Numbered from the stretch's first letter, positions 10,604-23,533 are shown. The stretch is 64,000 nt of DNA from Xenorhabdus cabanillasii (GCF_003386665.1 NZ_QTUB01000001.1:1550001-1614000); one strand, 5' to 3'. Notes: generated by a model not told the origin, from the letters alone. Program-made: numbers and translations.

Positions 10604-11367
10604 AGCACCCCCAGAAAATCGGTTAGTGGGCTGGAGGCTTCTGCGTGGGATTTCTGGCTTGCCATACCAGCCTGATGAGCAAATTCACCTGCTTCAATGG
10701 CTGCTTTAAATGCTTGCGCCATTTTGACCGGATTATGAGCAACGGCGATGGCGGTATTGACCAATACGGCATCGGCTCCCATTTCAATGGCTGCCAGTGC
10801 ATGGCTTGGTGCGCCAATGCCAGCGTCTACGACGACAGGAACATGGGATTGTTCGATGATGATTTGCAGAAAATCACGGGTGAGCAAGCCCTTGTTTGAA
10901 CCAATAGGAGCGCCTAATGGCATCACAGCAGCACAGCCCACTTCTTCCAGACGGCGGCACAGAACCGGATCTGCGCCACAGTACGGCAGAACAACAAAAC
11001 CGTCTTTGACTAACTGCTCTGCACCTTTCAGAGTTTCTACCGGATCGGGCAACAGGTATTTTACGTCAGGGTGAATTTCCAGTTTGATCCAGTTGGTGCC
11101 CAGAGCTTCTCGTGCAAGGCGGGCGGCAAACACGGCTTCCTCTGCGGTTTTTGCCCCGGAAGTATTGGGCAGGAGTTTGACTCCTAACTTTTGTAATGGT
11201 GCGAGAATGCCATCATTGTTGCCATGCAGATCGATACGTTTCATGGCCATTGTGACTAACTGGCTGCCGGAAGCTCGGATAGCTTCCATCATCAGTCCCG
11301 CATTGGCGAATTTACCTGTTCCTGTAAACAGCCGGGAGTGAAAGGGGGTATCAGCGATTTTTAACAT
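10600..11367 (-). CDS. thiG: Thiazole synthase ThiG
   Basis: 255 residues, the usual ThiG length. TIM-barrel signatures include [34 protein letters not shown], the Schiff-base lysine in [10 protein letters not shown], and [24 protein letters not shown], the phosphate-binding end. It condenses 1-deoxyxylulose-5-phosphate, ThiS thiocarboxylate and dehydroglycine into the thiazole phosphate. It lies 15 bp after thiS and overlaps thiH by 4 bases. Confidence 0.96.
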   Translation of the reverse strand: MLKIADTPFHSRLFTGTGKFANAGLMMEAIRASGSQLVTMAMKRIDLHGNNDGILAPLQKLGVKLLPNTSGAKTAEEAVFAARLAREALGTNWIKLEIHPDVKYLLPDPVETLKGAEQLVKDGFVVLPYCGADPVLCRRLEEVGCAAVMPLGAPIGSNKGLLTRDFLQIIIEQSHVPVVVDAGIGAPSHALAAIEMGADAVLVNTAIAVAHNPVKMAQAFKAAIEAGEFAHQAGMASQKSHAEASSPLTDFLGVL

Positions 11368-11382
11368 GATTAACCTCCGGCA

Positions 11383-11595
11383 TTAGCCACCAGCAATGGC
11401 CTGAAACAGCAGGATATTGTCCCCGTCATTAATCAGGTGAGTATCCCATGCTGAGCGCGGGATAATGGTCTGATTAATGGCTAACGCAGTGCCCGATTGA
11501 GTACGCTGTATATGTTCCAGTAACTGTTGTACCGTCATAGGCTTATTCACAGGATTCGGCAGTGTGACTGTTTGATCGTTGACGATGATGTTCAT
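11383..11595 (-). CDS. thiS: Sulfur-carrier protein ThiS
   Basis: A 70-residue ubiquitin-like protein ending in the required Gly-Gly (LLFQAIAGG), whose C-terminal carboxylate is adenylated by ThiF and converted to a thiocarboxylate. The start overlaps the thiF stop by 4 bases. Confidence 0.95.
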   Translation of the reverse strand: MNIIVNDQTVTLPNPVNKPMTVQQLLEHIQRTQSGTALAINQTIIPRSAWDTHLINDGDNILLFQAIAGG

Positions 11596-12370
11596 GCGAT
11601 TTTTTTTCCTGAAACTGTTTTATCTATAAAAGATAATGTTCCGCAGATTGGGCATTGCGGTGATGCAGTCAGCTGTAATGTGCTCCAGCTTTGTTGCCTG
11701 CCATCAAACAGCCGTAGTTTTCCACTCAGATGAGAAGAGAGACCGGCCAGCATTTTGATTGCTTCCAGCGCTTGCAGTGTGCCGATAACACCGACGACTG
11801 GCCCCAGAACACCAGCAGTCCGACAATTACGTTGCGGCTCTTCCTGATCGGGATAGAGGCAGGCATAACAGCCATGTTGGTAAGGGGGTTCAAACACCAT
11901 AAGTTGCCCGCTGAACCCCACAGCACTGCCACTGATAAGAGCGGTATTGGTCTCAACACAGGCAGCATTAATTGCATGCCGGGTTGCCATGTTATCGCTG
12001 CAATCCAATATCAGGTCGATTTGCCGGACAAGGTTTGTCAGTGACGTTTTATTTTGGCGTTTACTAATAACGGTAAGATTGACAAGGGGATTTAAATCGG
12101 CCAATTGCTCTGCCGCCAGAGCCGCTTTTCCGGCGGAAATATCTGCCGTGCGATAGAGGATTTGGCGTTGCAGGTTAGAGATATGTAATTTGTCATCATC
12201 TGCAAGATAGAGGTGTCCCACGCCTGCTGCGGCGAGATAAAGTGCTGCGGGGGAGCCTAATCCTCCGACTCCAACAATTAATATTTTGTTTGCTTTTAAT
12301 TTTTCCTGTCCGTCAGGGCCGATGTCTTCCAGTAACAATTGGCGGCTGTACCGCATAAATTCCTGATCGT

Positions 12371-12377
<7 letters not shown>
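11592..12377 (-). CDS. thiF: ThiS adenylyltransferase ThiF
   Basis: 261 residues of the E1-like family. The nucleotide-binding loop [19 protein letters not shown] is near residue 35, followed by the [16 protein letters not shown] segment. Zinc-binding cysteine pairs are visible as CYAC and CPIC. It adenylates the ThiS C terminus and participates in sulfur transfer. The start overlaps the end of thiE by 7 bases, so the genes are tightly coupled. Placement between thiE and thiS is canonical and separates it from MoeB. Confidence 0.95.
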
Positions 12378-15044
<2,667 letters not shown>

Positions 15045-15229
15045 TTATCGCCTGTCTCATTGCGCAAATAAACATGACGCTCAGATAGGGCTTAAGTTGA
15101 GAAAATTGCTTGTCTGGAGCTCGCAGGGAGTAATGGTTGATTGCTGAATTACGTCATCTGAACAGATTTGTTTGCACAACAACTTATCTGTACCACAAGA
15201 AGAAGAACATATCAGCGGGGTGATTACTC

Positions 15230-15338
15230 TTGTTCCCTTCGCGGGTATTAGCCCGATCAGGTTCTGCGGATCCCGAATAAACGGTCTCAGCCTGTGTCCA
15301 CCGTGGTGATATAGGGTGAACGCTAGGCACTCCGACAA
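15230..15338 (-). promoter_or_regulatory. TPP riboswitch (THI element) controlling thiCEFSGH
   Basis: On the minus strand, conserved TPP-aptamer segments appear in order: GGAGTGCC near 15335, CACCC, GGCTGAGACC (15282-15291), GAACCTGATC (15254-15263) and the closing GCGAAGGGAA (15234-15243). The arrangement and the downstream thiC are diagnostic. TPP binding is expected to reduce thi expression. The 200-base stretch between the aptamer and thiC is the likely expression platform; I did not resolve its alternative stems. Confidence 0.93.
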
Positions 15339-15456
15339 GAAAACACCCAGAGTATAAAGGGGATTCTGAAAACTGCAACCAGAAAGCGTTAAGCTGAAAC
15401 CAGAACTAAACCAGAACATTTCGTGTGAGACTGGCTTCCTGGGGTTAATTACTTGA

Positions 15457-16119
15457 CTATAAAGCCCAATTCAATTGTTTCCAGCCATGAGCTTTTGCTG
15501 CCGCCCGTAATTGTATATCTGGATTGACAGTAAAGACTTCGCTGGCAAATCGGCACATCGGTAAGTCATTCGCAGAGTCTGTATAAAAATAGATATGTTG
15601 TGGCGATAAATTCTGCTCTGCCAGCCATTGTTGTAAACGGACAACTTTTCCTTCCCGGAAGGTAGGGATACCCTGAATGTCTCCGGTATAACAACCATCT
15701 TCCATTACCATATCAATCCCCATTGCTGTTTGTACTCCAAATGCAGCAGCGATTTTCTTAACTACAAAAGAAACGGTAGCAGAAATGATGATGACAGGAA
15801 TGTTTTGATGGTGGTAGATATCTAATTGTTTTCTGGCGGCAGGATAGAAGACAGGTTTGATTTTGGTTTCCACAAAATCGGTCAGCCAGATATCTATTTG
15901 CTCATGAGGAATTTGGCTGATTGCCTGTAAGTTGGTCGCCAGATACTCTTGCATATTCAGCTTTCCTGCACAGTAATCCGATATCATTTTCTGGTCTGCC
16001 TCTATAAAGCGCGGATCAGTAATGATGCCTTTTTCCCATAAATAACGAGTCCAGAGCTGGCTGGAATCCCCGCAAATCAGGGTATCATCCAGATCAAATA
16101 CGGCAACCTGTTGTGACAT
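15457..16119 (-). CDS. HAD-IB family phosphatase (SerB-like)
   Basis: A 220-residue soluble HAD hydrolase. Motif I is FDLDDTL, followed by a helical C1-type cap; motif II is the serine/threonine in IIISATVSF; motif III and IV are EGKVVRLQ and YTDSANDLPMC. This is the HAD-IB group of phosphoserine phosphatase relatives, for which substrates include phosphoserine, phosphohomoserine and thiamine phosphates. It is transcribed towards the thi leader, ending about 120 bp upstream of the riboswitch, so read-through into the thi operon is possible, though no functional link can be shown from sequence. Confidence 0.8.
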   Translation of the reverse strand: MSQQVAVFDLDDTLICGDSSQLWTRYLWEKGIITDPRFIEADQKMISDYCAGKLNMQEYLATNLQAISQIPHEQIDIWLTDFVETKIKPVFYPAARKQLDIYHHQNIPVIIISATVSFVVKKIAAAFGVQTAMGIDMVMEDGCYTGDIQGIPTFREGKVVRLQQWLAEQNLSPQHIYFYTDSANDLPMCRFASEVFTVNPDIQLRAAAKAHGWKQLNWAL

Positions 16120-16308
16120 AGTTGTTATTCCTTAATTTAGGATACTTATTGATACCTGCATATTATTGATTGAAAGAAAATCAAACACTTTATTTGCATT
16201 AAATGGGTATTCAGAAACGTAATTAATATAACAGATTGCAGACAGAATACGATGAGGAGTATGCTGTACTTATACCAAGATTTAATAACATTTAATTAAC
16301 ATTTCAAT

Positions 16309-17121
16309 GTGGCTATGACACAACATCCGATGCAACAAATGATGGAACCGATGATGCAAAAGAAATTAACAGGCACAGAACGAGGCTGGTGGATTGTCAG
16401 CCTTGAAAACAGAGTTTGGCTACCACAAGGGGAATTGCCATCAGGAACAGCCAGTCAGTGGTCATTGCAAGGTTATGTGGCTTACGTTATCGGTGAATGG
16501 TCGGGAGAAACTGTTTGGTTGATACGCCATAAGATGGAAGCAGATATGTCTTCTCCTCGTCGGATTGCAGAGCAAGATCTCAGGTTATTTCAACTGGCAG
16601 GACGCGGAATCCAATTGGCTGAGTTCTATCGTTCACATCATTATTGTGGTTACTGTGGCCAAGAAATGCAACAGAGTCAGCATGAATGGGCTTGCCTGTG
16701 CCAGCACTGTGATGAACATTATTATCCGCAAATTGCGCCTTGCATTATTGTCGGCATTCGTCGCGATGATCACATTCTGCTGGCACAGCATCGGCGTCAT
16801 CGTAACGGTATCCATACGGTACTTGCCGGATTTGTTGAAGTGGGGGAAACACTGGAAGAAGCTGTGCATCGTGAAGTAATGGAAGAGAGCGGGATAAAAA
16901 TCCGTAACTTGCGTTATGTTGCTTCTCAGCCATGGCCTCTCCCAAATTCATTGATGGTGGGATTTCTGGCGGATTATGATAGCGGTGAAATTGAACATGA
17001 CCCTGTCGAGCTTATCAGTGCAGATTGGTATCGTTATGATAACCTTCCTTTGATCCCTAAGTCTGACACGATTGCCCGCCGTTTGATTGAGGAGACGGTT
17101 GCATTATGTCGTCAACAGTGA
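16309..17121 (+). CDS. nudC: NAD-capped RNA decapping hydrolase / NADH pyrophosphatase NudC
   Basis: Up to 270 residues. The zinc-ribbon cysteines are in CGYCG and CLCQHC, and the Nudix box is visible as [20 protein letters not shown]. The [11 protein letters not shown] motif of the NudC branch follows. It hydrolyses NAD(H) and removes the NAD cap of RNAs. The start is uncertain: the longest frame begins with GTG at 16309 with no good ribosome-binding site, while alignment with the E. coli N terminus favours ATG at about 16351. Gene order nudC-hemE is conserved, but here it is interrupted by an oppositely oriented peptidase gene. Confidence 0.92.
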   Translation: MAMTQHPMQQMMEPMMQKKLTGTERGWWIVSLENRVWLPQGELPSGTASQWSLQGYVAYVIGEWSGETVWLIRHKMEADMSSPRRIAEQDLRLFQLAGRGIQLAEFYRSHHYCGYCGQEMQQSQHEWACLCQHCDEHYYPQIAPCIIVGIRRDDHILLAQHRRHRNGIHTVLAGFVEVGETLEEAVHREVMEESGIKIRNLRYVASQPWPLPNSLMVGFLADYDSGEIEHDPVELISADWYRYDNLPLIPKSDTIARRLIEETVALCRQQ

Positions 17122-17221
17122 TGAGTCAAAACCGTACCAATGCAGGTAAGCGCTGAGCTTTGACAAACTGCCGTTTGGTGTGAGATAGAAGGTTCCAGTT
17201 TTCGAGTAAATAAAGTTATAA

Positions 17222-17254
17222 AAGATCTGCGTTTAAAGGAAGTACGCAGATCTT
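17222..17254. repeat. 11-bp perfect inverted repeat after nudC
   Basis: AAGATCTGCGT at 17222-17232 pairs with ACGCAGATCTT at 17244-17254. There is no adjacent T-tract on the plus strand, so it may stop transcription weakly or stabilise the nudC mRNA end between the convergent nudC and dcp genes. Confidence 0.5.
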
Positions 17255-17328
17255 AACGGATAACACGAGACTTTTGCGACACCCTCACATTGGGCGAAGA
17301 TTGACGGCGTGTTAGCTAATAATACACC

Positions 17329-19536
17329 TTATTGTTTTTGTTCCTCCAGGCCTCGGTTTTTCAGCATATGCTTAATACTCGGTGGCTTACCGCGCCAGTT
17401 GATATACAGTTTTTCCAAGTCTTCACTATTACCACGTGACAACACCTTATCGCGGAAAAGTTGGCCATTCTCTGCCGTCAGACCTCCGTGTTCGGTAAAC
17501 CAGGCAAAAGCATCGTCTGCCAGCATTTCTGTCCACAGATAAGCATAATAACCGGCAGCATAACCGCCGCCCCAAATATGCTTGAAGTAGCTGGAACGAT
17601 AGCGCGGCGGTACGTAGCTGAGATAGATGTTGTCTTGTTGCAGAGACTCGGCTTCAAACTTATCCACGTCCTGTTGTGGCTGAGCAGCGGTCAGCATATG
17701 CCAGTGCATATCCAACAATGCGGCTGACAGCAGCTCGGTCATGCTATAACCTTTGTTGAATTTGTCAGCCTTATTGATCTTATCTACCAATGCTTGTGGC
17801 ATTGCTTCTCCGGTCTGGTAATGCTTGGCATAATGGGCAAACACCTTTGGATCGCGCGCCCAATACTCGTTAAATTGTGATGGAAATTCCACAAAATCAC
17901 GGGCGGTATTTGTACCGGACAAGCTCGGATATTTCTCATCGGCAAACATACCATGCAAGGTGTGCCCAAACTCATGGAATATTGTGATCACGTCATCATA
18001 CGACAACAGTGCTGGTTGGCCCGGCGCAGGTTTAGTAAAGTTGGCGACGTTGTAAATCACCGGCTTGGTTCCGATGAGCTTTGACTGATCGACAAAATTA
18101 TTCATCCAGGCTCCACCATTTTTGTTGTCGCGCTTAAAGTAATCGGTATAAAACAACGCCAACGGCTTTCTGTCTTTATCGAAAACTTCATACACGCGGA
18201 CGTCGGGCTGATAAACCGGGATGTCTTTGCGCTCCTTAAAGGTAATGCCATACAGCAGATTGGCGGCATAGAACACGCCATTATTCAGAACGTTATTCAG
18301 TTCGAAATACGGCTTAATCTGTGATTCATCCAAATCATATTTTGCTTTGCGTACCTGTTCGGCATAAAACGGCCAGTCCCAGGCTTCCAGCTTGAAGCCC
18401 CCTTTTTGTTGGTCAATCACCGCCTGAATGTCTTTGGCTTCGCGCTCAGCGCGTGCGGTGGCCGCAGGTACAATATCACGCAAAAATTTCAATGCGGTTT
18501 TAGGCGTTTTGGCCATCTGATTTTGCAGTTTCCACGATGCATAATCCGGGAAGCCCAGCAGCTTAGCTTGCTCAGCACGGATCTTCGCTAACCGGGCCAG
18601 AGTTTGACGCGTATCATTATCGTCACCTTTTTCAGCTCGGGTCCACGATGCCTCAAATAACGCTTTACGCGTATCGCGATCTTTCAGGTTTTGCAGACTC
18701 GGCTGTTGGGTGGTGTTTTGCAATACCAACAGCCATTGTTTGTCTAGCTTACGCTCACTGGCGGCCTGCGCAGCCGCGGCAATTTCGCCATCGGACAGCC
18801 CGTCCAGCCTGGCTTTATCTTGAATCGCCAGCGCACCATTTTTGGTTGCCGCCAGCAGTTTGTTGGTAAACTGGGTACTGAGTGTTGCTGCTTCCTGATT
18901 CAAAGCCTTTAACTTTGCTTTATCCGCATCAGACAAGTTGGCTCCCGCTAACTCGAAATTTTGATAAGTCACTTCCACCAATCGACGCGATTCTGGATCC
19001 AGATTCAACGTCCCGCGCTGCTGGTAAATGGCTTTGATACGGTTGAACAGTCTACTGTTCAGCATAATTTCATCATTCATCGCCGCCAGCTTTGGTGAAG
19101 TTTCCTCATTCAGTTTTTGCAGCCCGTTAGTGGTATTAGCCGATGTCATCGCCCCAAATACGTTCATCACCCGTGTCAACATTGCGCCCGATTTCTCCAG
19201 CGCGACAAATGTATTTTTAAAATCAGGGGGGGCGGGATTATTGGCGATCTTCTCTACCTCCTTCAGTTTCTGTTTAATACCGGCAGCAATCGCGGGTGCA
19301 TAGTCTGTTTCTTTTATCTTATTGAACGGAGGAGCCTGGAACGGTAGTACACTTGGGGAGAAGAAAGGATTTTTGTTCTTCTTGTATTGTTGTTGATTAG
19401 CCTCACCGGTCACATTCACCTGCTTTATTTGATTACTTGATACGTTCGTGTGGTCAGATCCCAGTTTATTTTCTTCGGCCTGCGCTTGGGTGCCTAGTGC
19501 CAAGCCAATAGCCAGTACTAAAGTGGATAAACGCAT
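17329..19536 (-). CDS. dcp: Exported peptidyl-dipeptidase, M3 family (Dcp-like)
   Basis: 735 residues from the ATG at 19536. The in-frame ATG at 19554 is less likely because the AAGGAG between the two codons forms a ribosome-binding site for the second. An M3 zinc metallopeptidase motif HEFGHTLHG is present, with downstream family blocks GGGYAAGYYAYLWTEMLADDAF and the PPRYRSSYFKHIWG substrate-site region. Dcp removes C-terminal dipeptides. Unlike E. coli Dcp (681 aa, no signal sequence), this protein starts with a signal peptide (LVLAIGLALGTQAQA/EE) and a 50-residue polar linker, so a periplasmic or extracellular location is likely. It sits between nudC and hemE, which are adjacent in E. coli, and its base composition looks richer in G+C than its neighbours, suggesting insertion. 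Confidence 0.9.
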   Translation of the reverse strand: MRLSTLVLAIGLALGTQAQAEENKLGSDHTNVSSNQIKQVNVTGEANQQQYKKNKNPFFSPSVLPFQAPPFNKIKETDYAPAIAAGIKQKLKEVEKIANNPAPPDFKNTFVALEKSGAMLTRVMNVFGAMTSANTTNGLQKLNEETSPKLAAMNDEIMLNSRLFNRIKAIYQQRGTLNLDPESRRLVEVTYQNFELAGANLSDADKAKLKALNQEAATLSTQFTNKLLAATKNGALAIQDKARLDGLSDGEIAAAAQAASERKLDKQWLLVLQNTTQQPSLQNLKDRDTRKALFEASWTRAEKGDDNDTRQTLARLAKIRAEQAKLLGFPDYASWKLQNQMAKTPKTALKFLRDIVPAATARAEREAKDIQAVIDQQKGGFKLEAWDWPFYAEQVRKAKYDLDESQIKPYFELNNVLNNGVFYAANLLYGITFKERKDIPVYQPDVRVYEVFDKDRKPLALFYTDYFKRDNKNGGAWMNNFVDQSKLIGTKPVIYNVANFTKPAPGQPALLSYDDVITIFHEFGHTLHGMFADEKYPSLSGTNTARDFVEFPSQFNEYWARDPKVFAHYAKHYQTGEAMPQALVDKINKADKFNKGYSMTELLSAALLDMHWHMLTAAQPQQDVDKFEAESLQQDNIYLSYVPPRYRSSYFKHIWGGGYAAGYYAYLWTEMLADDAFAWFTEHGGLTAENGQLFRDKVLSRGNSEDLEKLYINWRGKPPSIKHMLKNRGLEEQKQ

Positions 19537-19923
19537 TAGTCGAAACTCCTTCATGTAAATGGTTATTTATCAATGAAAATGACTTCATAAGCGCTTTGTC
19601 ACAGTCAATTAACTAATGTAAACCAATTCATCCAACGATTAACTGAAGAGCGTAAAACAATGAAGAGTTATGGCAATGTGAGAAACGGCATTGCCTCCAC
19701 GTAACACGCGGGTTACATGAATTTAACATCATGAGAGCGATAAGTCGGCGTGCCTAGTCCTTGTTCCGGGTTTTGTGACTCTGCACATAAATTTTTTCAT
19801 CTGGGGTCGCACGTTATGGGAGATTGGCGCTTGAACATTTATTTATTGGTGGTCAAGACAGAAGTTCGGCTTCCGACGTGTTATCATGCGCGCGCTTTTT
19901 GTCGATAATCAAGGGAGCTTGCC
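19537..19923. other. Intergenic region between dcp and hemE
   Basis: This divergent region of nearly 390 bp contains no convincing gene. It should hold promoters for both dcp and hemE. A TTATCAT hexamer-like sequence near 19880 could be a -10 for hemE, which has a good AGGGAG ribosome-binding site at about 19912. Confidence 0.5.
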
Positions 19924-20988
19924 ATGAATGAGTTGAAAAACGACCGCTATCTGCGCGCCTTATTACGTCAGCCTGTCGATATTACACCAGTATGGATGAT
20001 GCGTCAGGCAGGACGCTATTTACCTGAATATAAAGCCACGCGTCAGGAAGCGGGGGATTTCATCTCGTTATGCAAAAATACTGAATTGGCTTGCGAAGTC
20101 ACGCTCCAGCCCCTGCGACGTTTTCCATTGGATGCGGCGATCCTGTTTTCTGATATTTTGACGATCCCTGATGCAATGGGATTGGGGCTTTATTTTGAAG
20201 CAGGTGAAGGGCCGCGTTTTCAATTTCCGATCCTTAATCATGCCGGTGTGGAAAAGTTACCTGTCCCCGATCCAGAGATGGAGCTGGGTTATGTGATGGA
20301 TGCTGTTCGAGCGATTCGCAAAGCGCTAGCAGGACAAGTTCCTCTGATCGGTTTTTCTGGCAGCCCGTGGACACTGGCGACTTATATGGTCGAAGGGGGA
20401 AGCAGTAAAGCGTTTACTAAGATCAAAGCCATGATGTATGCTGAGCCCGCGACATTGCATCTACTGCTGGATAAATTGGCAAACAGCGTTATTCTATATT
20501 TGAACGCGCAAATTAAAGCTGGCGCTCAATCTGTCATGATTTTCGATACCTGGGGTGGTGTGTTATCTCAGCGTGATTATCAGGAATTTTCGTTGCAATA
20601 TATGCATAAAATTGTTGATGGATTGATCCGTGAACATGAAGGCCGCCGTGTACCTGTGACTTTGTTTACAAAAGGAGGCGGACAGTGGCTTGAGGCGATA
20701 GCAGCAACAGGTTGTGATGCCCTTGGGCTGGATTGGACAACGAATATTGCTGACGCCCGCCGCCGTGTCGGGGATAAAGTTGCTTTACAAGGTAATATGG
20801 ATCCATCCATGCTATATGCCTCGCCAGCGCGAATTGAACAAGAAGTTTCGACGATCCTACAGGACTTTGGTTCAGGCAGCGGGCACGTTTTCAATCTGGG
20901 GCATGGGATCCATCAGGATGTTCCGCCAGAACATGCAGGGGCTTTTGTCGAAACAGTGCACAGACTTTCAGTAAAATATCATCAATAG
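19924..20988 (+). CDS. hemE: Uroporphyrinogen decarboxylase HemE
   Basis: 354 residues, full length. The N-terminal signature [15 protein letters not shown] and the [17 protein letters not shown] motif are present, with the catalytic Asp in [12 protein letters not shown]. The cytoplasmic enzyme decarboxylates the four acetate side chains of uroporphyrinogen III to coproporphyrinogen III in heme synthesis. nfi follows 3 bp after its stop, giving a likely operon hemE-nfi(-yjaG). Confidence 0.97.
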   Translation: MNELKNDRYLRALLRQPVDITPVWMMRQAGRYLPEYKATRQEAGDFISLCKNTELACEVTLQPLRRFPLDAAILFSDILTIPDAMGLGLYFEAGEGPRFQFPILNHAGVEKLPVPDPEMELGYVMDAVRAIRKALAGQVPLIGFSGSPWTLATYMVEGGSSKAFTKIKAMMYAEPATLHLLLDKLANSVILYLNAQIKAGAQSVMIFDTWGGVLSQRDYQEFSLQYMHKIVDGLIREHEGRRVPVTLFTKGGGQWLEAIAATGCDALGLDWTTNIADARRRVGDKVALQGNMDPSMLYASPARIEQEVSTILQDFGSGSGHVFNLGHGIHQDVPPEHAGAFVETVHRLSVKYHQ

Positions 20989-20991
20989 CCT

Positions 20992-21669
20992 ATGATTGAT
21001 ACGAAGGCATTACGTCAGGAACAGTTAGAAAAAGCACGACAGGTTATCCGTCATGATGCTTTTTCTGCGTCTTTTGTACCGGAGTTCATTGCGGGTGCGG
21101 ACGTTGGGTTTGAAGAAAACGGTACGATAACCCGTGCCGCCATTGCTATCTTGCATTATCCCACCCTTAAACTGGTAGAATATCAAATCGCAAGGGTGGA
21201 AACTGCACTCCCCTATATCCCCGGCTTACTCTCATTTCGTGAATATCCGGCATTGCTTGCAGCGTGGAATAAGCTAGATCTACGACCTAATCTGGTGATG
21301 GTTGATGGTCAGGGTATTGCCCATCCGAGACGTCTGGGGGTTGCCAGCCATTTTGGCTTGCTGGTGGATGTTCCGACAATCGGGATAGCTAAAAGTCGCT
21401 TATGTGGTGAGCATGAGCCTGTGGGCGAGGCATTGGGTAGTAGTCAGCCGTTGATCGATCATGATGAACAGATTGGTCTCGTATGGCGGAGTAAAAAAAG
21501 ATGTAATCCACTCTATATTTCCATCGGTCATAAGATCAGTATTGAGAGTGCCATCTATTGGGTTGAGCATTGTATGAAAGGATATAAATTGCCTGAACCG
21601 ACCCGTTGGGCTGATGGAATTGCCTCAAATAGACCGTTTTTTAAGCAAACAATGCAGAAAAATCTATAA
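20992..21669 (+). CDS. nfi: Endonuclease V
   Basis: 225 residues. Conserved active-site blocks are [12 protein letters not shown] (metal-binding Asp), [16 protein letters not shown] (the PYIPG wedge motif) and [19 protein letters not shown] (second acidic site). The enzyme nicks DNA one base 3' of deoxyinosine. The start ATG is 3 bp after the hemE stop. Confidence 0.96.
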   Translation: MIDTKALRQEQLEKARQVIRHDAFSASFVPEFIAGADVGFEENGTITRAAIAILHYPTLKLVEYQIARVETALPYIPGLLSFREYPALLAAWNKLDLRPNLVMVDGQGIAHPRRLGVASHFGLLVDVPTIGIAKSRLCGEHEPVGEALGSSQPLIDHDEQIGLVWRSKKRCNPLYISIGHKISIESAIYWVEHCMKGYKLPEPTRWADGIASNRPFFKQTMQKNL

Positions 21670-21745
21670 TTGAGGCGGAAATATGTGGATATTCTTGATT
21701 TTCAGGTAAACTTCGACGCAAATTAAGCATCATGAGTAACAGCTA

Positions 21746-22333
21746 ATGTTAAGAAACCCGATCCATCTGAGGTTGGAGAAACTTGAAAGTTGGCAACATT
21801 TGACTTTTATGGCTAGTCTATGTGAGCGGATGTATCCAAACTATCAAGCGTTTTGTCGCCAGACTGAGTTTGCAGATCCTGCGCAATATCGTCGTATTTT
21901 CGATCTGGTTTGGGAGACATTAGTTGTCAAAGATGCAAAAGTAAATTTTGATAACCAGCTGGAAAAACTGGAAACCATCATCCCATCAGCAGATAGCTAT
22001 GATATTTATGGTGTGTATCCAGCGATTGATGCGTGTATTGCATTAGGTGAAGTCATTCATTCGCGTTTGAGTGGTTCAACGTTAGAGCATGCAATAGCCG
22101 TCAGTGAAATATCCATCCGTACTGTCGCCATGCTGGAAATGACCCAGGCTGGTAAAGAGATGACAGAGGATGAATTAAAGGCATTGCCTGCCATTGAAGA
22201 AGAATGGGATATTCAATGGGAGATTTACCGTTTATTGGCGAACTGCGAAGAACGGGACATAGAATTAATTAAAGGATTAAAGGTTGATCTCCGTGAGTGC
22301 GGGGTCAGCAATATCGGCATAAATTTGGAGTGA
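21746..22333 (+). CDS. yjaG: YjaG family protein (DUF416)
   Basis: 195 residues, all-alpha in appearance, matching the E. coli YjaG family in length and position between nfi and hupA. No catalytic motif is recognisable (acidic stretch ALPAIEEEWDIQWE near residue 150). The function is not established. Confidence 0.88.
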   Translation: MLRNPIHLRLEKLESWQHLTFMASLCERMYPNYQAFCRQTEFADPAQYRRIFDLVWETLVVKDAKVNFDNQLEKLETIIPSADSYDIYGVYPAIDACIALGEVIHSRLSGSTLEHAIAVSEISIRTVAMLEMTQAGKEMTEDELKALPAIEEEWDIQWEIYRLLANCEERDIELIKGLKVDLRECGVSNIGINLE

Positions 22334-22389
22334 TAAGTCATAAAACGTGACTTATTGCTTGAATTGCCGGATTTAAAGACTTCACATTT

Positions 22390-22416
22390 GCCCTCACTCT
22401 GTTCTACATTGAGGGC
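22390..22416. repeat. Inverted repeat between yjaG and hupA
   Basis: GCCCTCA at 22390-22396 pairs with TGAGGGC at 22410-22416. It may end yjaG transcripts, but no T-tract follows. The hupA promoter must lie between here and 22520. Confidence 0.4.
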
Positions 22417-22520
22417 GAAAAGAAGTGGCTATCGGTGCGTGTATGCAGGGGTGCTGTCAAATCGGCATATCCGTCGCACTCGATGCTTTGCAAACGATAA
22501 ACACACTGTAAGGATAATCT

Positions 22521-22793
22521 ATGAATAAGACTGAATTAGTTGATGCAATCGCAGCAGGTGCTGATCTGACCAAAACTCAAGCTAAAGCTGCCCTGGAATC
22601 AACTTTGAATGCAATCACTGAATCTCTGAAAAACGGTGATGCAGTGCAACTGGTTGGCTTTGGTACTTTCAAAGTTAATCATCGTGCAGAGCGTACTGGT
22701 CGTAACCCACAGACTGGTAAAGAAATCAAAATTGCAGCAGCAAACGTACCTGCTTTCTCTGCTGGTAAAGCACTAAAAGACGCAGTTAAGTAA
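22521..22793 (+). CDS. hupA: DNA-binding protein HU-alpha
   Basis: 90 residues, near-identical to enterobacterial HU-alpha. The signature [19 protein letters not shown] forms the DNA-bending beta arm with its proline. HU compacts DNA and assists replication and recombination. It is strongly translated-looking (good TAAGGA site, favoured codons). A short hairpin with T4 follows at 22818 inside the next reading frame. Confidence 0.98.
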   Translation: MNKTELVDAIAAGADLTKTQAKAALESTLNAITESLKNGDAVQLVGFGTFKVNHRAERTGRNPQTGKEIKIAAANVPAFSAGKALKDAVK

Positions 22794-22798
22794 TCGTA

Positions 22799-23497
22799 TT
22801 GCGAAAAAAGAAGAGAGAGGGGAGTTCAACGCCCCTTTTGTTGACGCTACAGGGGCTGCTAGCATTGGGGGTTGTCTCACTGCTCAGCGCCTGTTCAGTT
22901 CAACCAAAAACTCCAATTTTCAGCGCCAGTGGTTTCATTACCGATGGTGGTGTTATCCGCTTATGGCGCTTGAATGATCAAAACAGTAAACCTCAAGTCA
23001 TTATGAGTGTTTACAGCCCCTATCATCATAAAAATACTACTGTCTCTTTCTATGAATACCGCCGAGGAAATTTGTGGCAAGTGCGTCGTAATGTACTCAA
23101 TAATCATCCGACAGAAGAGATCTTGCGGTTGGATAGAGAAGACAACGTTATTTTTATGCAGCGCCAGTTTGATGGCCGACGTGAACAACTCTCCAATGAT
23201 GACATTATTAGCTTGCAGTTTGATGCTAAGCGGACAGAAGAAATCAGCGATGCTTTAATTGTAGGAGAAGTTAAACTGGTTCAGGGACATTGGCAGAATG
23301 GTAAAGTGACTACTTGTGCGGGGAAAAAATTATTTATTGAGTTTGAGCCTCAGGATCGGGTATGGCTCGAAGAAAGGCACAAAAATAGCTATGGTACACT
23401 CACAATTGCATGGTTGGAAGCACCAGCAGGGAGGCAGTTATTACTGGTCGCCAATGATGATTTTTGTCGCTGGGAGCCGACGAAAGATAAGCTGTAA
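22799..23497 (+). CDS. yjaH: DUF1481 lipoprotein YjaH
   Basis: Up to 232 residues beginning with TTG at 22799, 5 bp after hupA; no ATG is available before the signal sequence. The N terminus has a positively charged stretch, a hydrophobic core (LLALGVVSLL) and a lipobox LSAC, so an outer-membrane or periplasmic lipoprotein is expected. The rest is beta-rich, matching YjaH (DUF1481) in length and position after hupA. TTG codons at 22838 or 22841 are alternative starts but would leave little charge before the hydrophobic core. Function unknown. Confidence 0.82.
   Translation: MRKKKREGSSTPLLLTLQGLLALGVVSLLSACSVQPKTPIFSASGFITDGGVIRLWRLNDQNSKPQVIMSVYSPYHHKNTTVSFYEYRRGNLWQVRRNVLNNHPTEEILRLDREDNVIFMQRQFDGRREQLSNDDIISLQFDAKRTEEISDALIVGEVKLVQGHWQNGKVTTCAGKKLFIEFEPQDRVWLEERHKNSYGTLTIAWLEAPAGRQLLLVANDDFCRWEPTKDKL
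22818..22839 (+). terminator. Probable hupA terminator overlapping the yjaH start region
   Basis: AGGGG (22818-22822) and CCCCT (22832-22836) flank a 9-base loop, followed by TTTT. Short stem, but GC-rich and placed 25 bp after hupA. It lies inside the first codons of yjaH. Confidence 0.45.
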
Positions 23498-23533
23498 GCC
23501 TGTACTTTCGTCAGTTCTTTATTTCTGATTATT

